A DNA stretch of 42,120 nucleotides from an uncultured Lacibacter sp. (lineage in GTDB: Bacteria > Bacteroidota > Bacteroidia > Chitinophagales > Chitinophagaceae), in NCBI RefSeq assembly GCF_946479605.1, contig NZ_CAMLGT010000006.1, positions 1 to 42,120 of the forward strand. The letters are read 5' to 3'. This document shows positions 16,136 to 24,291 of this stretch, in pieces. A model generated the notes under the pieces. That model worked only from the letters and a program-made list of their open reading frames with translations. It ran no database searches and was not told where the DNA came from. Made by a program: the position numbers and the translations under genes. How positions within the stretch are numbered: position 1 is the stretch's first letter; every line of letters starts with the position of its first letter.

Positions 16136-17494
16136 ATGTCCCAAAATGCAACTACTGCTGCGCCGGTAAGCCAGGGCGAACGCATTGTACTCCTCGATAG
16201 TCTTCGTGGTATGGCTTTACTTGGTATCCTGCTCATGAATATTCCCTTCTTTGGGCTGCCGGAACCCGCATTTGAAAATCTTGTTGTGATGAATGAGCTG
16301 GGAACCATCAACCAAAAAGTATGGTATTTCATTAATATGGTTCCTGAAGGAACACAACGGGCTTTGTTTTCCATGTTGTTTGGCGCAGGTATTCTTTTGT
16401 TTGTTAGCCGTCTTGAAAAACGTGTTGATGGTTTACTAACGGCTGAATATTTTATACGTCGCCAGTTGTGGCTGGTTGTTTTTGGATTGTTCAACGCATT
16501 TATTTTATTATGGCCCGGCGATATTCTGTTTCAGTATGGCATATTGGGTATTGTAGCTTTTGTATTTCGTCGTGTGCCGGTAAAAGGCTTGCTCATTGCT
16601 GCTTTTGTATCGCTGCTGTTAATGACTGCACGTGAAAACATTGGGCTGTATCGTAAACAGGTGAAGTTTCGTGAAGGCGAGGTGATTTCAAAAATCGATA
16701 CGGCCAAAACAAAACTGACCGATGAGCAAAAAGAAAAATTAGGGGCATACACAGGTTTAAAAGAAAAATCGGATACTGCTGCACTGCGAAAGGATATGAA
16801 GAAGAACCTGAAAAAGTCGCTGGGATCTTACAAAAAAGTGTATGAGTATTTGAGTAATGTAAGCGCCATGATAGAACAGAACTACACGTATTACGGATTG
16901 TGGGATATTCTGCTGTTCATGTTTATTGGCATGGCTTTTTTTAAAACCGGTATACTAACAGGTAATGCACCAACACGAACGTATCTGTTGTTAACAGTTG
17001 TTGGCTTAGGCATTGGCTTTTTGCTGACTTATTTCCGGCTTCAATTCATGCTTGATGTAAAGTTTAGTGAGTTTGAACAAACGAAGAAACAGGTAGTAGA
17101 ATATTACGAAGTGGCACGCACCTTCCGTTCACTGGGTTTGTTTGGTCTTATTATGTTGTTGTATAAATCGGGGTGGTTTAACTGGTTATTTAAACTCATG
17201 CAACCTGTGGGGCAAATGGCATTTACCAATTACCTTACGCAATCGTTTATATGTAACCTGTTTTTCCTTGGTATTGGTTTTGGTATGATGGGCAAACTGC
17301 AGCGCTACGAAATTTATTATGTAGTGGGTGCTGTGTGGATTATTCAGATCATCTGGAGCCATTTATGGTTAAAGAAATTCCGTTTTGGTCCACTGGAATG
17401 GTGCTGGCGCAGTTTAACCTATTGGAAAACGCAGCCCATTAAAAAGCAGGTAAAAGAAAATTTGCTGATGGAAGATGATGTGCCGAAAGAATAA
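16136..17494 (+). CDS. DUF418 (YeiB-like) multi-spanning membrane protein with extra hydrophilic loop
   Basis: The 452-residue protein opens with RIVLLDSLRGMALLGILLMN, the hallmark of the YeiB/DUF418 family, and closes with the domain itself (GQMAFTNYLTQSFICNLFF, then a conserved FGPLEWCWRSLTYWK). About ten hydrophobic segments are visible. Between segments, residues about 175-250, lies a strongly charged helical stretch (KIDTAKTKLTDEQKEKL and onwards) that I do not expect in the roughly 385-residue E. coli protein. The biochemical role of the family is not established; transport or acyl transfer has been suggested from fold resemblance. It is divergent from the acylase with 135 bases between starts, an AT-rich spacer with no promoter I would commit to. 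Confidence 0.9.
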   Translation: MSQNATTAAPVSQGERIVLLDSLRGMALLGILLMNIPFFGLPEPAFENLVVMNELGTINQKVWYFINMVPEGTQRALFSMLFGAGILLFVSRLEKRVDGLLTAEYFIRRQLWLVVFGLFNAFILLWPGDILFQYGILGIVAFVFRRVPVKGLLIAAFVSLLLMTARENIGLYRKQVKFREGEVISKIDTAKTKLTDEQKEKLGAYTGLKEKSDTAALRKDMKKNLKKSLGSYKKVYEYLSNVSAMIEQNYTYYGLWDILLFMFIGMAFFKTGILTGNAPTRTYLLLTVVGLGIGFLLTYFRLQFMLDVKFSEFEQTKKQVVEYYEVARTFRSLGLFGLIMLLYKSGWFNWLFKLMQPVGQMAFTNYLTQSFICNLFFLGIGFGMMGKLQRYEIYYVVGAVWIIQIIWSHLWLKKFRFGPLEWCWRSLTYWKTQPIKKQVKENLLMEDDVPKE

Positions 17495-17509
17495 TTCTGT
17501 AAGACAGAA
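17495..17509. repeat. Small hairpin directly after the DUF418 stop
   Basis: TTCTGT (17495-17500) and ACAGAA (17504-17509) form a perfect 6-bp inverted repeat with a three-base loop immediately after the stop codon. No T run follows, so it is not a standard intrinsic terminator, but it may stabilise the 3' end of the transcript. Confidence 0.5.
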
Positions 17510-17510
17510 G

Positions 17511-17571
17511 TAGTGTTGTATGATGCCTGTGCGTTTGCATGCTGGTTAATTAACAACTTCATACAACACTA
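17511..17571. repeat. Perfect 13-bp inverted repeat across the 3' ends of convergent genes
   Basis: TAGTGTTGTATGA (17511-17523) is exactly complementary to TCATACAACACTA (17559-17571), with 35 bases between. The right arm encodes the LYEV end of the receiver-cyclase; the left arm lies in the gap after the DUF418 gene. The loop includes the stop codon of the cyclase. It can form in either transcript. No T run adjoins the arms. Confidence 0.75.
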
Positions 17572-18580
17572 TTTCAGCTTCTTTATTTTTTAAAACAGCA
17601 CTGCCGATTTTATTACATTGGAAAGATTGCTTCACTTTCACATAGCTTTCTTCTGTTATGAGAATTTGATTGTTTTCTGCTTTGCCCTGCAGGCGTTGTG
17701 CTGTGTTTACCACATCGCCAATAACGGTATAATCCAAACGACGAAGAGCAGCTGAACCAATATTTCCTGAGATCATTTCTCCGCTGTGAACACCAATGGC
17801 TACTTTGGGAGAAAAACTATGTTCACTTGGTAATGCTTCAATTTCTCCTTTAATGGCAAGGCATGCGTCAATTGCCCTGTCTAAATGATAATCGCCTTTG
17901 AATAATGCCATCACACAATCGCCCATGAACTTATCTACAATACCATTTTGTGCAATAATTTCTTTCACCATCAGATCAAAATAACGGTTGAGCATGTGTA
18001 CTACCGTATCAGGGTTTTCTTTTTCGCTGATGGCAGTAAAATCGCAAATATCAATAAAGGCTACTGATGCCTCAACGGTTTCGTTATCTGTGAGCGATTG
18101 CTCATATTCACGTGTGCCCATAAAATTCAGCACAGTAGCATCCACATACATTTTTAAGATGTTGTTTTCCTTAATGGCCTGCAATGTTTCTTTTACCTGG
18201 TTTACATAGCGGATGGTTTTTTCCATGGTGATTTCAAGATCTTCGAAGTTTACCGGCTTGGTAATAAAATCAAACGCACCACGGTTCATGGCTACACGAA
18301 TGTTTTCCATATCGCCATAGGCAGAAACCATCACCGTTTTGGTAAGCGGTGCAGCTTCGGTAAGCTTGGTGAGCAGTGTAAGCCCATCCATTTCCGGCAT
18401 ATTGATGTCACTGAGAACAATGGCAATATCGGGCTGCTGTTGAATTTTTTCCAATGCATCATTCCCATTGGCAGCAAATACAAATTCATATTGCTGTTCC
18501 CGTATCTTTTGCCTGAACTTTTGCCTGATAAGCGATTCCAGATCGGCTTCATCATCGGCTACCAATATTTTTATCATCAA
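17546..18580 (-). CDS. Receiver domain fused to a class III adenylate cyclase
   Basis: The 344-residue protein has a receiver (1-120; D9/D10, phosphoacceptor D58 in VLSDINMPEMDG, K108 region TKPVNF), a helical linker (about 125-160), and a class III cyclase domain (about 165-344). The cyclase keeps the metal-binding aspartates in FIDICDFTAIS and DKFMGD; the lysine in VDKFMGD together with the threonine in DYTVIGDVVNTAQRL are the residues that select ATP over GTP, and the latter motif also supplies the catalytic Asn and Arg. It should therefore make cAMP under control of phosphorylation. Its start overlaps the stop of the single-domain receiver gene by four bases (ATGA), so the two are translationally coupled. 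No CRP-like receptor is in the window. Confidence 0.93.
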   Translation of the reverse strand: MMIKILVADDEADLESLIRQKFRQKIREQQYEFVFAANGNDALEKIQQQPDIAIVLSDINMPEMDGLTLLTKLTEAAPLTKTVMVSAYGDMENIRVAMNRGAFDFITKPVNFEDLEITMEKTIRYVNQVKETLQAIKENNILKMYVDATVLNFMGTREYEQSLTDNETVEASVAFIDICDFTAISEKENPDTVVHMLNRYFDLMVKEIIAQNGIVDKFMGDCVMALFKGDYHLDRAIDACLAIKGEIEALPSEHSFSPKVAIGVHSGEMISGNIGSAALRRLDYTVIGDVVNTAQRLQGKAENNQILITEESYVKVKQSFQCNKIGSAVLKNKEAEIVLYEVVN

Positions 18581-18951
18581 TTGATGGTTTTAAGTTTTTC
18601 TTTCAATACAATAAAATCAACCGGCTTGGTTAGAAAATCATCAGCTCCTAATTTTTTGGCAGTATTGAAATTTTCTGCATCACCATAGGCTGTAATGATC
18701 ATTACAACCGGAGGTGGCTTGTAATGTTTATGTTTTATTTCTTCAAGCAGCTGCAAACCACTCATACCCGGCATATTAATGTCGCTGAGGATGAGTACTG
18801 CTTCGTGCTGGTGACTGTTTAAATAGAGAAGCGCTTCTTCTCCGCTGAATGCAAATACAAAATTGAACTCACCGTTTTTGATCTCTCGTCTGAAACGTTG
18901 TTCAAAAAGTGCCTGAACATCCTGTTCATCATCAACAACTAAAATTTTCAT
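18577..18951 (-). CDS. Single-domain response regulator
   Basis: The 124-residue protein is only a receiver: VVDDEQD, phosphoacceptor D57 in LILSDINMPGMSG, conserved T in MIITAYGD and K in FLTKPVDF. It is clearly a paralogue of the receiver that follows (both share a lengthened first helix, a FNFVFA/YEFVFA strand, and SDINMP), so the pair probably arose by tandem duplication. It has no output domain, which suggests a phosphate shuttle, sink or protein-interaction switch. It begins 14 bases after the kinase stop and overlaps the cyclase start by four bases. Confidence 0.93.
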   Translation of the reverse strand: MKILVVDDEQDVQALFEQRFRREIKNGEFNFVFAFSGEEALLYLNSHQHEAVLILSDINMPGMSGLQLLEEIKHKHYKPPPVVMIITAYGDAENFNTAKKLGADDFLTKPVDFIVLKEKLKTIN

Positions 18952-18965
18952 GATACATGTAGTGT

Positions 18966-21728
18966 TTATACGGGTAAAATAATTCTGAAAATGGTTCCTT
19001 CATTTTCTTTTGTTTCCACTTTTAACTCGCCGCCATGTGCTTTTACAATATCGTAACTCAAACTTAATCCTAGCCCTGTTCCCTGTCCTGTGGGTTTTGT
19101 GGTGAAGAAAGGCTGAAAGATTTTGTCAAATACTTTTTCAGGAATACCGTTACCATTGTCTTTTACACTTACTTCTACTTTATCGCCCAGTTTTTTTGTG
19201 GTGACGGTAACAGTCGGTTCATAATTATCCACTCCGGATTTTTTCTTTTCATTTACCACATAAAATGCATTAGTAATTAAGTTTAAGATCACCCTTCCCA
19301 TATCCTGCGGAAAAATGTGAACTGTTCCGATGTTTTCATCAAAGTCGGTCTTCATTGTTGCGTTAAATGTTTTATCCTTTGCCCGCAAGCCATGATAGGC
19401 CAATCGTAAATATTCATCGGCCAATGCATTGATGTCGGCAGCTTCTTTAATGCCGCTGCTGTTACGGCTGTGTTGCAGCATCCCTTTTACAATACCATCT
19501 GCACGTTTACCATGATGACTTATTTTTTCCAGGTTTCGTTTTATATCATGTGCCAGCTCTTTGGCTTCAGCCAGATCGCCTTTTTCAATAGCTGTATTCA
19601 TTTCATGAATAAGCTCTGCACTTACTTCAGAAAAATTATTAACGAAGTTTAACGGGTTTTGAATTTCATGTGCAATACCTGCGGTTAACTCACCCAACGA
19701 TGCCATTTTTTCTGACTGGATCAATTGTTTCTGTGTTTCCTGGAGGCTGTTAACAGTGGTTGTTAATTTTTTATACGACTCAGCATTTTCCAGGGCAATA
19801 GCGGTATAAATGCCAATGGTACGCAGCATGTAAAGATGATAATCAGAAAATGCATTCTTCGTAAAACTTTGCACAGTAATAACACCAAACATTTTTTCTT
19901 TTGCCTTTAACGGAAGATAGATCAGTGATACCGGCTGCTGACCCTCAATAGGTGTAGGCATGTGTTGCAGGTAATTGCTGTACTCGGCACCAAGATCGTT
20001 GATCACAATTTCTTTTCCGCTGATGAAACACAAACCGGCAAACCTGTTTTGATCATAAATGGAGTTGGAGTATGCCGGTAAAGCTTTACCATTTTCATAA
20101 GTGGCCGGGAAGTCGATCGACTTAGTATCGTCATGATAAATACCTATACCAAAAATGGAAGCATCCATGAGTGCATTTACATTGTCGTACACAGTACTGA
20201 TGATCTTATCAACAGAAAGCGAAGAAGTGATCTTGCGGCCAATTTCACCAAGCAGTTCCACATTATTGTACGATTGCTGCAGGTTATCTTTTTGCACGGA
20301 AAGTTCTTTGGCTTTTTCATCGATCTCCTGTTTTTGTTTTTGCAGCAGTTTATTGGCCTTTTGTTTTTGTTGTATGCTGCGCAACATACCCAGCGATGAA
20401 AGCACGATCAGCCCAAGTATAATTGATACGCTGATGAGGAATGTACGCTGCCCTTTTTTTTGCTGGCGAAGCAGTTCTATCTGATCCTGCTTTTTCTCTA
20501 TTTCATAATTATGCTCCAGCACAGTGGTTTTGTTTTTCACTTCAGCACCGGTTATGCTGTCACGGGTGCTGATATAACGGTTAAAATAAGAGTATGCACT
20601 CTTATAATCATTCTTAAGTGCATAAGCATCAGCCAGTACTTTTGAAGTGTTTAGCATGTCTTCCATATAACTTCCTTCACTTGCTTTACTATAACCCGAC
20701 TTTGCATAATACAAAGCACTGTCCAGCATATTTTTTTTGAAATAAGCACGTGCAAGAATGCTTTCAACCCATGAGTCGGCATCGCTTCTGTCTGCTTTTT
20801 TAAAATCGGCCTTGGCCATATTAACGTATTTGAAAGCAAGAGCCAAACTATCCATGTTCAGATATACATCACCCAGGTTGCTGGTGGCAATAGCAATAAG
20901 ATAAGCACTGCTACTGTCAGCGGCAGCAATTGATTGATTATAGTAATCAATTGCTTCTTTATATTTTTTTGCGAAACGTGCATTTTCTCCCAACGCATTA
21001 TACAAGTTTGCGAGTTGTTCATTGCCAAACCCTAGTTGTTTGATCAATGCGGGCAGTTTCTGTAGATACTCACTTGCCTTATCATGTTCCCCAATAAACG
21101 AATAGATGGTTGCCATGTTATCATAAATCTGGTAGGATAGTAAAGGATCGTTCAATCCTTCGGCGGTTTTCATACTTTTAATACCATACTCCATAGCAAG
21201 GGCATAATCTCCAAGCGCATAATAAATGGAAGAGACTACTGTTTGCGATCTTGCTATTAACTCATTGTTCTTTATTTGTTGAGCAAACTCTTCTGCCTTT
21301 AAAGTAAGTGGAAGCTGGGCTTTACTGTTGTTAGCTAATGCTGTATATCTATAAACTACACGCCACTGTAAGATCTGATCTCCTGTTTGTTTTGCAATAG
21401 CATCTGCCTGCTCAAGTAACTTAGCAGCAGCTTCTTTATTTTGTTTTCTGTTTTCAACTCTTGCATTAACAAGAAGAGCATACCCCTCGCCTTTTGTGTA
21501 ATTTAATTTGCGGGCCAGTACAAGTGCCTCTCTTGCGGCTTTTTCCATCTCTTCCATAGAAATGATAGGGTACCAGGTGTTACATATTTCAACCAATCGG
21601 TTTACCCGGAACGTATCTTGCTGGGGATGTTCCTGAATTTGTTTCCGTAACCTCTCAATCTCAAACGACTGGGATTGGCAAAGAATGGCAACAGCAAGTA
21701 GTGCAGACAACAACAATGCTTTTCTCAT
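18966..21728 (-). CDS. TPR-GAF sensor histidine kinase
   Basis: From the ATG at 21728 the protein has 920 residues; a longer frame from 21791 adds a poor N-terminus before the signal peptide (MRKALLLSALLAVAILCQSQ). The periplasmic part (about 20-410) is a run of tetratricopeptide repeats (for instance ALGDYALAMEYGIKSMK). A membrane span follows (about 425-450), then a coiled coil, a GAF domain (about 500-655), and the kinase core with IAHEIQNPLNFVNNF (H687) and a HATPase ending in DNGNGIPEKVFDKIF and GTGLGLSLSYDI. It leads the two receiver genes, and should phosphorylate both. TPR plus GAF lets it combine a protein-protein signal outside with a small-molecule signal inside. The GAF ligand is unknown. 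Confidence 0.93.
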   Translation of the reverse strand: MRKALLLSALLAVAILCQSQSFEIERLRKQIQEHPQQDTFRVNRLVEICNTWYPIISMEEMEKAAREALVLARKLNYTKGEGYALLVNARVENRKQNKEAAAKLLEQADAIAKQTGDQILQWRVVYRYTALANNSKAQLPLTLKAEEFAQQIKNNELIARSQTVVSSIYYALGDYALAMEYGIKSMKTAEGLNDPLLSYQIYDNMATIYSFIGEHDKASEYLQKLPALIKQLGFGNEQLANLYNALGENARFAKKYKEAIDYYNQSIAAADSSSAYLIAIATSNLGDVYLNMDSLALAFKYVNMAKADFKKADRSDADSWVESILARAYFKKNMLDSALYYAKSGYSKASEGSYMEDMLNTSKVLADAYALKNDYKSAYSYFNRYISTRDSITGAEVKNKTTVLEHNYEIEKKQDQIELLRQQKKGQRTFLISVSIILGLIVLSSLGMLRSIQQKQKANKLLQKQKQEIDEKAKELSVQKDNLQQSYNNVELLGEIGRKITSSLSVDKIISTVYDNVNALMDASIFGIGIYHDDTKSIDFPATYENGKALPAYSNSIYDQNRFAGLCFISGKEIVINDLGAEYSNYLQHMPTPIEGQQPVSLIYLPLKAKEKMFGVITVQSFTKNAFSDYHLYMLRTIGIYTAIALENAESYKKLTTTVNSLQETQKQLIQSEKMASLGELTAGIAHEIQNPLNFVNNFSEVSAELIHEMNTAIEKGDLAEAKELAHDIKRNLEKISHHGKRADGIVKGMLQHSRNSSGIKEAADINALADEYLRLAYHGLRAKDKTFNATMKTDFDENIGTVHIFPQDMGRVILNLITNAFYVVNEKKKSGVDNYEPTVTVTTKKLGDKVEVSVKDNGNGIPEKVFDKIFQPFFTTKPTGQGTGLGLSLSYDIVKAHGGELKVETKENEGTIFRIILPV

Positions 21729-22025
21729 GGTGTATATGCAGATTTTGGTTTGGCGCAGGAAGCAAAAGCTGAGGTTGAAAAAGCATAACACATTTCTCCC
21801 TGCCGGGTTTTGCAGGGGATTTCTTTTTCGTCGTCAACAAAATGCTTTTGTGTTACAGATTACGTTGGTATTCGTTTGTGTACGGAGTTACACGAAATGG
21901 CTCTTAACCTGCCATTGCAAAGCGCACAATTGGATTGTAAAAATAGAACGGTGTTCCATTGGAGAATTGGTTCAGGAAAATAATTCTTTTTTTTGGCTTT
22001 TCCTGCTATTATTTTTAAAACTTCA
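21729..22025. other. 297-base gene-free stretch upstream of the TPR-GAF kinase
   Basis: No convincing gene. On the (-) strand this is the gap after the DUF2490 gene and must hold the kinase promoter. Visible structure: a hairpin with stem CCCTGC/GCAGGG (21798-21817) in the untranslated leader, and a near-palindrome ACAAAATGCTTTTGT (21837-21851). I see no confident -33/-7 pair. Confidence 0.5.
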
Positions 22026-22793
22026 TTATAGTTGATGCGATGCTGTGGTAGTAGCGGTGTTATTCTTTTTGCGAAGATCGGGTTGCCAGTAAAAGAAGAA
22101 ACGGATGGTATGGTTGCTGTTGTACTGGTAGCCACTAAGGCGTTGTTGCCAAACATGCATGTAACCAAGATCAAATGCAAGCGATGTGGTAACCTGCTGG
22201 CGGATACCTGCAAATAGACGATTTTGATCAAAGCTGTTGTACACGATGTCTTTTCCGCTTTGCATCAGCAATTCATCAGATAATGCCAGCGAAGGCACAT
22301 ACCTGTTTTTACTGAGAGGAATACCCAACGCCAGTTGATAACGGTACCGGGTTGAAAACCTGTAGTCATCAGTTAATTCATTGCTTACTACTTTTTGTAT
22401 CCAGCGTTGTTCAATACGCAGGCGTTGTGTGAGTTGTATTTTTCCAACGGGTTGTGTAAACAATACTTGCTCCACCAACCTGTTTTCATTTACAAACAGT
22501 TCCGTAGTGGCGGTTTTATTGGCCAGCCACATGTGTCCGCCCGAAAGACTCACCTGCAGATTTTTATTGATAGTATAAGCCGCACCTATTCTTGTGTAGA
22601 AGAAGCTGTTGTTCTTTAGATAATCTGTTCGTCGTATATGCAGATCTGCAATTGCACTCCATTGTTTGTGCAGTTTAATGGTACTGTTTATGCTCCACCA
22701 GAAATGATGCTGTGTCTGCACTTCTTTTTTCTGCTGCGCAATGCTGCTGCTGAATAGGCAAAGAAATAAGCCCGTAAATAAAAGATATTTCAA
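22026..22793 (-). CDS. DUF2490 outer-membrane-type beta protein
   Basis: The 255-residue protein has a signal peptide (cleavage after SSIAQ, about 20) and then alternating polar/hydrophobic strands with regular aromatic residues (HHFWWSINSTIKLHKQW, FFYTRIGAAYTINKNL, and a last strand HTIRFFFYW). This, and the RIEQRW motif, fits DUF2490, a Bacteroidota family predicted to form a small outer-membrane beta barrel. Its function is not known. Its own promoter candidate lies just upstream. Confidence 0.82.
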   Translation of the reverse strand: MKYLLFTGLFLCLFSSSIAQQKKEVQTQHHFWWSINSTIKLHKQWSAIADLHIRRTDYLKNNSFFYTRIGAAYTINKNLQVSLSGGHMWLANKTATTELFVNENRLVEQVLFTQPVGKIQLTQRLRIEQRWIQKVVSNELTDDYRFSTRYRYQLALGIPLSKNRYVPSLALSDELLMQSGKDIVYNSFDQNRLFAGIRQQVTTSLAFDLGYMHVWQQRLSGYQYNSNHTIRFFFYWQPDLRKKNNTATTTASHQL

Positions 22794-22826
22794 CGAAGAA
22801 TATTTTACAGCGCAAAGCTAAGATGC

Positions 22827-22859
22827 GGAAAATACACCCTGCGTGAACTTAGTCACAAA
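22827..22859 (-). promoter_or_regulatory. Candidate Bacteroidota-type promoter for the DUF2490 gene
   Basis: On the (-) strand TTTG (22859-22856) is followed by 21 bases and TATTTTCC (22834-22827), close to TTTG-N19-21-TAnnTTTG. It lies fully inside the 76-base gap between the permease stop and the DUF2490 start and would give a leader of about 25 bases. Confidence 0.4.
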
Positions 22860-22869
22860 GCAAACTGAT

Positions 22870-24291
22870 TCAGATTTCCTGTTTATTTGATTTGAAGTAA
22901 AAATAGAAAAAAACGCCGCTCAGCATCAGCCCAAGCCCGATGAGCGATTGCATCGGTTGTGTGGCAACAGTATTAACAATTAGCGCCAGGGAGAACAGAA
23001 AGATAAACGCAGGAACAAATGGATAGCCTGTTACTTTTTCTTTAATACTTCCGTTGCGTTTCATTTTAAACAATGCCCATGCAAGCAGCAGGTAAAAAAG
23101 AAATCCTGCAAAGATCACCATGTTGGTGAGCATATCAAATGTGCCTGAAATAACCAGTACGCAACTCCAAACCATTGTGTACAATAAAGCCACCGAGGGT
23201 GTGCGGTAAACAGGATGCACCGTTTTTGCTTTCCTGAAAAAATAACCTTCCTGCGCCATGCGGTAATAGATGCGGGCATGTGCAAGAATAATTCCATTCA
23301 ACGTTCCAAACACCGAGATCATAATGAGTACAACAATGAGCGATTGCCCGGCTTTACCTAATAATGTTTCAGCAACAACAGCTGCACCAATGCGGCTTTG
23401 ATCAACAGCTTTCAACTGCTCAAGCGGCAGCACGTGCATGTAAGCAGCATTTGCAAGCAGGTACAAAGCCATAGCAATTGCCACACCACTGATAATAGCA
23501 ATGGGAATATTTCGTTTCGGATTTTTTATTTCGCCGGTAATAAAGGAAATATTGCTCCATCCATCATAAGCCCAGAATGCATTGAGCATGGCTGCAAGTA
23601 AGGCGCTGAAAAAAGCTACTCCTTTTAATCCTGTAGTAGTTGTTTCTGCCTGCATATCACCAGTATGAACAGGTGCGTATGATAAACCCATAATGATCAG
23701 GAGCAGGATGCCGATGATCTTAGCGGAAGAAATAATATTGTTGATGAGTCCGCCATTCTGCACACCACGATAATTGATCCATGTAAGCAATACAATGGCA
23801 GCAATAGCCAGTATTTTAATACCACCATCAGCAAACGGATAGATAAAACCGCCAATGCCAATTGTTTCCCATGCATGAAAAGGATTACCCAATGGAATAA
23901 ACACATTTACCGTTTGTGCAAATATGAACGCAACAGCTGCTACTGATGCACAGCCCATAATGGTAAAATCTGTCCAGCCGAATAAAAAGGAAAAGAAGTT
24001 GCCGAACGAAAGCCGCAGGTATTCATACACACCACCCGATTCTTCGGTAAGTGATGATAAACCTGCTAAGGTAAATGCACCAAACAATGTAATGATACCT
24101 GCACCGGCCCACGCAAACAATATCCAGGGTTCACTTAAACCTGTTTGCGCCATGGGAACGATCTTCTTAAACACACCTGAACCGATCATCATACCTGCAA
24201 CTAATAGAATACCGGTACCAAGGCCAAGCACACGCCTGAGTGTTGGTTGTTGATTGCTTGCTGATGTGTTTGTTTCGTTATGCATGATCAT
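22870..24291 (-). CDS. APC-superfamily amino acid permease
   Basis: The 473-residue protein has twelve hydrophobic segments and the family start LGLGTGILLVAGMMIGSGVFK, where the GSGVF loop binds the amino acid backbone. It is of the LAT/amino acid-polyamine type. The ATG at 24291 overlaps the stop of the deiminase gene by four bases (ATGA), so I chose it over the ATG at 24285; a longer frame from 24324 lies inside the deiminase gene. The coupling to a periplasmic guanidino-deiminase suggests that it takes up the product or substrate of that enzyme, such as citrulline, arginine or a polyamine precursor (inference). Confidence 0.92.
   Translation of the reverse strand: MIMHNETNTSASNQQPTLRRVLGLGTGILLVAGMMIGSGVFKKIVPMAQTGLSEPWILFAWAGAGIITLFGAFTLAGLSSLTEESGGVYEYLRLSFGNFFSFLFGWTDFTIMGCASVAAVAFIFAQTVNVFIPLGNPFHAWETIGIGGFIYPFADGGIKILAIAAIVLLTWINYRGVQNGGLINNIISSAKIIGILLLIIMGLSYAPVHTGDMQAETTTTGLKGVAFFSALLAAMLNAFWAYDGWSNISFITGEIKNPKRNIPIAIISGVAIAMALYLLANAAYMHVLPLEQLKAVDQSRIGAAVVAETLLGKAGQSLIVVLIMISVFGTLNGIILAHARIYYRMAQEGYFFRKAKTVHPVYRTPSVALLYTMVWSCVLVISGTFDMLTNMVIFAGFLFYLLLAWALFKMKRNGSIKEKVTGYPFVPAFIFLFSLALIVNTVATQPMQSLIGLGLMLSGVFFYFYFKSNKQEI

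Noticed and set aside
16001..16144. 48-residue N-terminal extension of the acylase
   Set aside because: It would precede a good signal peptide and overlap the divergent DUF418 start; the ATG at 16000 is much better.
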